64,000 bases of DNA from contig NC_092350.1 in assembly GCF_963676685.1 (NCBI RefSeq), positions 40,643,373-40,707,372 of the forward strand, in the 5' to 3' direction. The translations under genes and the position numbers were made by a program. Numbering within the stretch: the first letter of the stretch is position 1; each line of letters starts with the position of its first letter. This DNA is from Mytilus edulis (taxonomy: Eukaryota > Mollusca > Bivalvia > Mytilida > Mytilidae). Below, piece after piece: positions 58,701-64,000 of this stretch. A model generated the notes under the pieces. It ran no database searches. It was given only the letters and a program-made list of their open reading frames with translations, and was not told the DNA's origin.

Positions 58701-61700
58701 GCTTTAGCTGGGACGGCAAAATCGAGAAAAGCAATCGAGTTAAGATTGTTTATCGCTATTTTACCATGTCAATTTCTTTAGCAACGCCACGTGCCTCCTT
58801 AGTTTCTAGCGATAATTTTCCATCTCAAGCGAGTAGTATGATATGCAAAATTATCACAAAAAAAGATCAAAGGAAAAATGCACAAAATAGTGATAAATAT
58901 ATATATACATATATATATATCGATTGATACGTTACACGCTTGTATGTTCACATTATACGAACTTGAAAACAGGTGTGCTCTTAACGCAGAAACTCTGCAA
59001 GTTTTATTATGAGAAAGGACGACTGAAATCAACACCATTGTACCTTCACGAGTTGGTTAATCGCTTATTTTATTTGTAGCTCAACTGGAAAAGAACATAA
59101 TTTTTTCGCGATATTTGATCTTGAGACATCAGAATAGTCGCATGATATGCATTAATAAAAACTGATTGTGTCGTAATCCTTTTCATAGTATGTTTGACTT
59201 CTTCTAAATTTGTTCGGCGAGTGATTCAAACAAAACAATCGATGGACCAATTATCCCTTCATTTAGGGCTAAGTTAACTACCTCAGGTTAATCCCCTTGA
59301 TTTGTATTTCCAATATATCTACGATAATTAGCATAGGTACACTAGTGTTTCCTCTTATAATTGTAACTAAAATGACCTGTTTCCGTTTTTATTGGGGAAA
59401 ATTATGCAACAGTTTGAATATGCATGCTATTCATTTAAATAAGGTTACGATGTTGTATGTCAAACGCTGGAGAAAGGGGAAAAAGTGATTGCTTTCTTTA
59501 ATTCTTTATCGTGTTAAGTTTTTTTTTTTCAATACGTTTTTTATGTTTTAGATAAAGATCATGAGTTTGTTTGTCAAACGCTGGAGAAAGGAAAAGAGGA
59601 TTATTAACTTGAATTCTTTTTCGTGTAAAGTTTGATACTAATAGTACATAAGTACTACTAACGTGCATAGAACAAAAATAATTGACAATGTATCATCATA
59701 CCTCCAACCGTTTCCCCTCCACTGCCATACAAAATGTACATTGAGCCATCCCTGCGCTGGTGTACAACAGGTGATATATACATCTCTTTGTCCTCTGGCA
59801 TATCTAAATAACGACCCATTATTTGTCCTGTTGCTCCGTTTATCATTATCAATCGTCCAGAATGGCGTTTATGGTTCTATAATACAACGTTATTGTGAAT
59901 AATAGGATTCAAATATTTTTCTCATTTAATTGAGCAAAATCCGAAACAGAACACATTTATTTAGAAATTGCTTAAATTAATATTTAATAGGAGAAAAATA
60001 TTTAGAAATTCGAGGGTTTAACATACTTATATAGTATTGCAATCCTTCTGATTAGGCAAAATATACACACAGCGATTTCACATTATTTCTTTCGATCCTA
60101 CATCATATGTGCCTCGATATAGTTTTTTTTGTTATGAGGCACAGCAAAATAGGTTGTAGGTTGTAGGTGAGGGATGGAAGTGGTCGGTGTAAATCAAAAC
60201 TATCAAACCTTTGAATTGGCATTATAAGTTTTTGTATAATTAGAAAATTTCATGATAAGCAAAATATTAATGCATTGTACTACGAACTGTGTGTGTGTGT
60301 GCTTCTATTGGGATTTGGGGTTATTGAAACTTAAAAACTTGTTCTTTTATTAATGACATAGGTTATTAGACGATATTTCAATCAAAAAGCAGACAGTAGC
60401 ATCGAATATCAAACAAAGGATTCACAACGAAATTGAAAGTGTTTTTTTTTAAATGTGACAATACAAAAAGAGGTTTCAAATGACAAGAATGAAAAATAAA
60501 AACGGTAACCAGGAAGCAGACAAGTCTTCAAATGAAAATGATATCTTTTTCAATTGTTTTACTGTATTTAGTATCTAGAAGTGATACAAATAATTGCATC
60601 ATAAAATATTGCCCCATGTGACTGTGTCCCTGTCTGGTTATTATTGACAATGGTACTAATTGTTCCAGTTATCTTACATCAGCAGCTATAATTGGATCTC
60701 CTCCGTGTGATATTACAATTTCATTGATACCATCATTGTTCATATCAGGTATAGGGGTTGTTGTATATATATTCCAGCCTAATCTCAGGTTGTCAGGGTT
60801 AGAAACCCATAGAGTTTCACCTAAACAAAATGTAAAACCATTACTGTTAAATGTCAAAACACAGAACAAATAAAAACTTGGGTACTCATGGAAAGCTAAA
60901 TCATTGAATTGTGTTGTTCATTTTGTTAACGTATCCCTTACTGTTGTCATTTATAGGACTATTGACTTCCATGAAGTTCTAACGAGGTATCACGGTTAAA
61001 CTCCACTGTTTATAGAAATGCATTTAATCCAATAAATAAACTCATCATAGATACCGGGACTAAATTTTGTATATACGCCAGACGCGCGTTTCGTCTACGA
61101 AAGACTCATCAGTGACGCTCGAATCCAAAAAAGTTAAATAGGCCAATACGACGTTGAAGAGCATTGAGAACCAAAATAGCTCTGATTATGGTACGTATTC
61201 CTTTCTGTGCATTCATACTTAAAAGCGCATAAACCAACGATACATTCATCTTACAATGTAGCTACCTGGATTAAGGATTTTACACCAGACGCATAAATAA
61301 AAGGCAAAATAAATTACAAAGTTGAAGAGCATTGTCAGGACTCAAAAATCCTCTGTTGTCTTTCATGTAATTGAAAAAAGAAGACTGTTTTCGTTTATAT
61401 CATAACACATGGTTTTGAGTTGTGTTTTCAAAAGGTACTTCATACCTGTTTTTGGGTCAATTGCTCTAAGATCTTTTAGCCGTCCAGAAACTATACAATC
61501 ATCTAATCCATCCTGATTGACATCAACGCCGTGACAGTTCATGGCAAAAATCTCAGAATATGTTTTTGTTTGCCAAAGTAATTTTCCATCATAACCTCTT
61601 AACGCAATCACAGCTCCTGCACACGGTGTTTCCATTCCTAAAATGCATGTGAACGAAAATAATTACTATTCCAAATGTAAAGATCATATCATATATATAA

Positions 61701-64000
61701 ACATCGGAAGTAAAACTTTATATAGTACAAAAAGATAGACGCAATAGTGAAATAAACATTAATAAATGCAAGTAAACAGTATAAAGGCAACAGTAGTATC
61801 ATAGGCATATACAATTGTGGTTGGTTCCTTATAGGCTGCATACTAAATGCGATACGAAAATACGAATCTGACATTATGACTAAGGCAGATTTTTAATGGC
61901 ATATGTACAAGGATTAGTTGCTCGAAAAAATCTCTTGCCAGTAAAAGAAAATCAAGTTATGTTTGTGACCACACCGATTCATTGCAGATTCCAATACCAT
62001 TTCAGTCGTTATCATCAATCAGATAAGACTTATGATACATAAGTAATAAATATTGGCAATTGAATTAACAGGTTTTACCATGTTTTGAACAAAATTTATC
62101 CATTGTAGATTCCAGGACCATTTCAGTAATATCTTTACCGATAGCCAGACCAGTGAGCACATCAAGCAATCCATCACCATCTACGTCAACTAATCGGATG
62201 CAGGATTCTGAACCTAGTGAAAGAATACATTATCTATTGCATTTTATAATCATAGCTATATTCACATTTTCTTACTTTTAATGAAATGTATATCTTTTCA
62301 AATCTAAATCCGTTTTTATTGGATTTGTATCAAAGAAAAATCATAACTGATCATTTGATATTCAAAATTTTAAATTAGGAACTACAGAATAGATTGGTCG
62401 GTGTATAAGTTTTAAAAAGCTTTCTTTTCCTGTATTAATATAAGAAGCATTTTCATCAAAATAGTTTCTTGGGTACGTTTTCATTTTGATCGGAACCAAC
62501 ATTTGTGTGGAAAAAATACACGATGGTAAAGAAATTTAGTATTTCTATCGTCAAAATAACATACATCAATCTTGTTCGAGTTATGTAAATTTTTTCCCCC
62601 TTTTTATTAGGACATTTTCATTTTTTTTTTAAGTACACATGTTTTTTTCAAATTTTTATTACACTTTTTTTTATTAATATGTCAATGTTTCGTCAAACAA
62701 AAAATATTTGTTCTGATTTGTTAACTAGTCTTTTACAGGAAGGTATATATAAAGGCAACGATAGTATACCGCTGTTCGAAAGTCAAATCCGGGTAACTAA
62801 AACTGAGTGAAACACATCAAACATAAGGGTAAAACAACGAACAACAAAAACACTATAAATGTTTTTGTTTTTCTACTTTATCAGAGTAATTTGATATCAG
62901 AAAATGTATAACAGAGTTGTATATAGTAATGAGAATAAAGAAAAATTCTTTGTCTATATTCATGGTTATCTTTGTTTCCTAGGTATGATCATATGAAAAA
63001 ATAAAACAAATTGAAAACAACAAAATATCAAATCAAATCAAATCAAATATATTTTATTGCTAATCAAAGCGCCCACAAGGAGCAGAACAATCAACATTAA
63101 TTACATACAAATGATTACAAGTGATTCAAAATGATTAAGACACAATGTTATAATTTTTTTTATTAAGTATGACAAGCAGAAGAATACAACAAGCACAGTG
63201 TTTAATAATATAACTAGATTAAGAAAAGGGGGGTCACTGAGCATTACTACATCTATATATCATTTATGGAAACTTTCCTATATGAGGATAAATTTTCAAA
63301 TAATTTTCCGAGTTTATGGAGTATGAAAATATCTTCAGAAGACATACATGTAAGCCAAATAAATTGTGATTTAATATCTTAACCACTAAAATGTTAAACT
63401 GTTGCTTTATTTCATTTAAAAAGTTAAGACGAATATTTGAAAATTTGTGACACTGAAGAAGAAAATGAGTTTCATCCTCAACCTCAGTACCACACAATTT
63501 ACATATACGTTCTGACACTGTCAGATTTTTGTATTCCCCTCTCAATCTCTAAATCGTGAGCACTGATACGGAATTTTGTTAAGTAATTTCTATGTTTAAA
63601 AATTTTCTGCAAAAAAAATTTCCTATCATGCGTCCATGTATGTTATCAATTTAGTTTCTATCTTACCCCAATCTGACAGCTTTAAATGCCAGGGTCTAGA
63701 CTCTTTTATAATTGAAGGCCGCTTAGGCAGTAGTTGCTTTGGTGTATATTTTTGTTTAATCGAAAATGGAGTAAAGAATCCAGCTATATAGCCTACTCCA
63801 AAGAACAAAAGTGACAAAGCTAGCATGACGGCACCTCTTGTAGGTGTACACAAGGGGTCTTGTTTTCGCGCCGACTGTCGAAAATTATATCCATGCCCAT
63901 GTCCATTTTTTAAATTGGTGTGTATTAGTCCGACCTCTGCATCTTGAATTTTCGTCCCTGTGTTATCTGTTTCTGTTCTCTGCTCATCTCCAAAATCATC
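52446..64000 (-). CDS. FAM234-like membrane protein with FG-GAP repeats (N-terminus beyond window)
   Basis: Twelve exons join in frame to 761 residues and a TGA: 64000-63667, 62213-62079, 61637-61446, 60820-60678, 59876-59702, 58261-58117, 57759-57595, 56619-56526, 55719-55525, 55019-54773, 54233-54078, 52750-52446. A cytoplasmic stretch is followed by one membrane helix (about 56-76) and a long outer domain, a type II layout. Five Asp-rich FG-GAP-type motifs are visible: VDVDGDGLLD, VDVNQDGLDD, PDMNNDGINE, VDINKDGVKD and GDVDGDGKLD. Helix plus propeller repeats is the plan of FAM234A/ITFG3 and FAM234B, whose function is poorly known. RRRR (561-564) and RGKR (640-643) are possible proprotein-convertase sites. 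Two donors are embedded in tandem arrays. Other FG-GAP families are possible, but the layout fits FAM234 best. Confidence 0.8.
54078..54233 (-). CDS. FAM234-like visible exon 11: RGKR site
   Basis: Reads KLTDEDRKSVQKVVKTFGDN then HTLTELEVPWTRGKRQAPG and VMVQPDERTTG. Acceptor TTTCAG, donor ACGG|GTATGA, phase 1-1. Confidence 0.85.
54650..54800 (-). repeat. Tandem array over the FAM234-like exon 10 donor, about 3.5 x 39 bp
   Basis: On the minus strand the units start CAGAGAAACATTATTATAGT, CAGAGGAAAATGAAAATTG, CAGTGAACACATTATGAAAA and CAGAGGACACATGATAAC. The first spans the exon end and the working donor. Later units have lost the GTAAGA. Confidence 0.75.
54773..55019 (-). CDS. FAM234-like visible exon 10: linker with RRRR
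   Basis: 82 codons plus one base. Reads INRRSSNPNELEETVVDDDN, LLLPESHFTRRRRAVPKDF and later ITELFAMDRTVMKAPIKLWE. RRRR-A is a possible furin-type site. The donor TATA|GTAAGA sits in a 39-bp tandem array. Confidence 0.82.
55525..55719 (-). CDS. FAM234-like visible exon 9
   Basis: 65 codons, phase 0-0. Reads VIVVDGKDGVVLWNTTSHRY, then DVSSDLVARTSSYHRDVF and GATGAQRV. VVDGKDGVVLWN is another propeller strand pair. Confidence 0.87.
56526..56619 (-). CDS. FAM234-like visible exon 8
   Basis: 94 bp, reading SPAPGYFNDDDTLDFMFHWS then GGAWPYYNSTD, with a sequon NST. Acceptor TTTTAG, donor GAT|GTAAGA. Phases match both neighbours. Confidence 0.83.
56755..56842. repeat. Minisatellite, 3 x about 30 bp
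   Basis: 'gaacaaacattagtccatac' with 'tacaaa' or 'taccaa' linkers is repeated three times in an intron of the FAM234-like gene. Confidence 0.85.
57595..57759 (-). CDS. FAM234-like visible exon 7: fourth FG-GAP motif
   Basis: Reads SETNGVMVPPVLVDINKDGV then KDILMSAFDGTMILFDGETL and DVLWKIKFEDKESY. Acceptor AATAG was chosen because it restores phase 2 with the previous exon. Confidence 0.88.
57955..58135 (-). repeat. Tandem array over the FAM234-like exon 6 donor, about 5 x 38 bp
   Basis: On the minus strand the working junction GTATAG|GTAAATTATAC is followed at 37-39-bp spacing by GTACAAGTAAATCATAG, GTCAAGTGAATCATTAA, GTAAAAGTAAATTATAC and AACAGGTAAACTATAC. Several copies keep a GTAAAT-like donor. 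Confidence 0.8.
58117..58261 (-). CDS. FAM234-like visible exon 6
   Basis: Reads GLFLAISVPDFYRYVNNLDH then SHKAPTVGGQYKQWGYR and EIELYR. Acceptor ACTTAG, donor ATAG|GTAAAT. The donor and the last exon bases are repeated about five times into the intron at about 38 bp. Confidence 0.82.
58640..58770. repeat. Foldback inverted repeat
   Basis: 'gagattgcttttctcg' pairs with 'cgagaaaagcaatcgag', with weaker complementarity outside ('gattatcgttgatcat' / 'aagattgtttatcgc'). Intronic. Confidence 0.7.
59702..59876 (-). CDS. FAM234-like visible exon 5: propeller blade
   Basis: Reads NHKRHSGRLIMINGATGQIM then GRYLDMPEDKEMYISPVV and YILYGSGGETVGG. LIMINGATGQIMGRY repeats the strand-turn-strand pattern of the blades. 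Phase 0 to 1. Confidence 0.87.
60678..60820 (-). CDS. FAM234-like visible exon 4: third FG-GAP motif
   Basis: Reads GETLWVSNPDNLRLGWNIYT then PDMNNDGINEIVISHGGD and PIIAAD. Acceptor TTTAG, donor GAT|GTAAGA, ends in phase 0. Confidence 0.88.
61030..61190 (-). repeat. Interspersed repeat, 'GTCACTGATGAG' family, minus orientation
   Basis: 'aataaactcatcatagatac', 'cagacgcgcgtttcgtctac', 'gactcatcagtgacgctcga' and 'gaagagcattgagaacc' are the complement of the 36280-36500 copy. Confidence 0.8.
61446..61637 (-). CDS. FAM234-like visible exon 3: second FG-GAP motif
   Basis: Reads GMETPCAGAVIALRGYDGKL then LWQTKTYSEIFAMNCHG, VDVNQDGLDDCIVSGRLK, LRAIDPKTG. A blade strand pattern (ALRGYDGKLLWQ) precedes each Asp-rich loop, as in quinoprotein-like propellers. 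Confidence 0.9.
62079..62213 (-). CDS. FAM234-like visible exon 2: first FG-GAP motif
   Basis: Reads SESCIRLVDVDGDGLLDVLT then GLAIGKDI. VDVDGDGLLD is a calcium-binding-type FG-GAP loop. Acceptor ACTAG, donor ATG|GTAAAA, phase 1-1. Confidence 0.88.
63024..63625 (-). pseudogene. 5'-truncated non-LTR retrotransposon remnant
   Basis: Minus strand; lies in the intron after FAM234-like exon 1. Encodes a tail with a zinc-knuckle pattern, RICKLCGTEVEDETHFLLQC (C-x2-C...H-x4-C), typical of the end of LINE polymerase proteins. A preceding LTKFRISAHDLEIER segment is in another frame, so the copy is frameshifted. It ends in a GATTT microsatellite tail (complement of 'aaatcaaatcaaatcaaat' at 63030-63048), as LINE 3' ends often do. 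Dead, no polymerase core. Confidence 0.8.
63667..64000 (-). CDS. FAM234-like visible exon 1: cytoplasmic tail and membrane helix (partial)
   Basis: Open to the window edge; the start codon is not seen. Reads DDFGDEQRTETDNTGTKIQD and on to HGHGYNFRQSARKQDPLCTP, then the helix AVMLALSLLFFGVGYIAGFF. Donor GGG|GTAAGA, phase 1. Confidence 0.8.

Noticed and set aside
63264..63545. Zinc-knuckle-like 93-codon frame taken as a host gene
   Set aside because: Pattern and simple-repeat tail fit a truncated, frameshifted retrotransposon; annotated as a pseudogene.

Overview
The window is eukaryotic nuclear DNA. It is AT-rich, its genes are split into short exons with GT-AG introns, and about half of it is interspersed repeats. 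Several repeat families look like ones I associate with marine mussels (genus Mytilus): a 'GTCACTGATGAG...GACGAAACGCGCGTCTGGCG' element, a 'CCCCATTTCCATTCTCAATTTT' element and a 'TTTGATTTTGCCATTTGATTAGGGACT' element. A bivalve, most likely Mytilus, is therefore an inference from repeats and gene structure; nothing was searched.

Layout. (1) 1-5231: no exon recognised, repeats and AT-rich DNA. (2) 5232-18584, plus strand: the last 11 coding exons (439 residues) of a transmembrane KIM-type protein tyrosine phosphatase (PTPRR/PTPN5/PTPN7 family), with a membrane segment, kinase-interaction motif, WPD loop and [10 protein letters not shown] active site. Its 5' end lies upstream. (3) 18585-29781: 3' UTR/flank with a TTAA-flanked inverted-repeat element, three copies of a large Helentron-like element and other repeats. 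(4) 29782-38911 and 43655-49364, minus strand: two head-to-tail paralogues (453 and 452 residues, six exons each, every intron phase 1). Each encodes a four-pass membrane protein with two PPxY motifs in the N-terminal tail and an EF-hand C-terminal domain. I do not recognise a named family. (5) 52446 to beyond 64000, minus strand: 12 coding exons (761 residues seen) of a FAM234-like single-pass membrane protein with FG-GAP-type Asp-rich motifs. Its N-terminus lies beyond the window. All splice phases in the four gene models were checked and are consistent.

Most unusual observation: several exons carry a tandem array built from their own exon-intron boundary, so that a splice site plus adjoining exon sequence is repeated into the intron. 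In the phosphatase gene this occurs at the membrane exon donor (10 x 92 bp), one catalytic-domain acceptor (8 x 73 bp), the WPD exon acceptor (3 x 50 bp) and the active-site exon donor (about 6 degraded copies). In the FAM234-like gene it occurs at two donors (about 5 x 38 bp and 3-4 x 39 bp). In the second tetraspan gene the stop codon and last residues lie in a repeat array. These arrays give ladders of duplicate splice sites whose use would mostly add premature stops.

No operon-like or pathway link among the genes is evident. They are membrane proteins that are neighbours only. No tRNA, rRNA, CRISPR or prokaryotic feature was seen.
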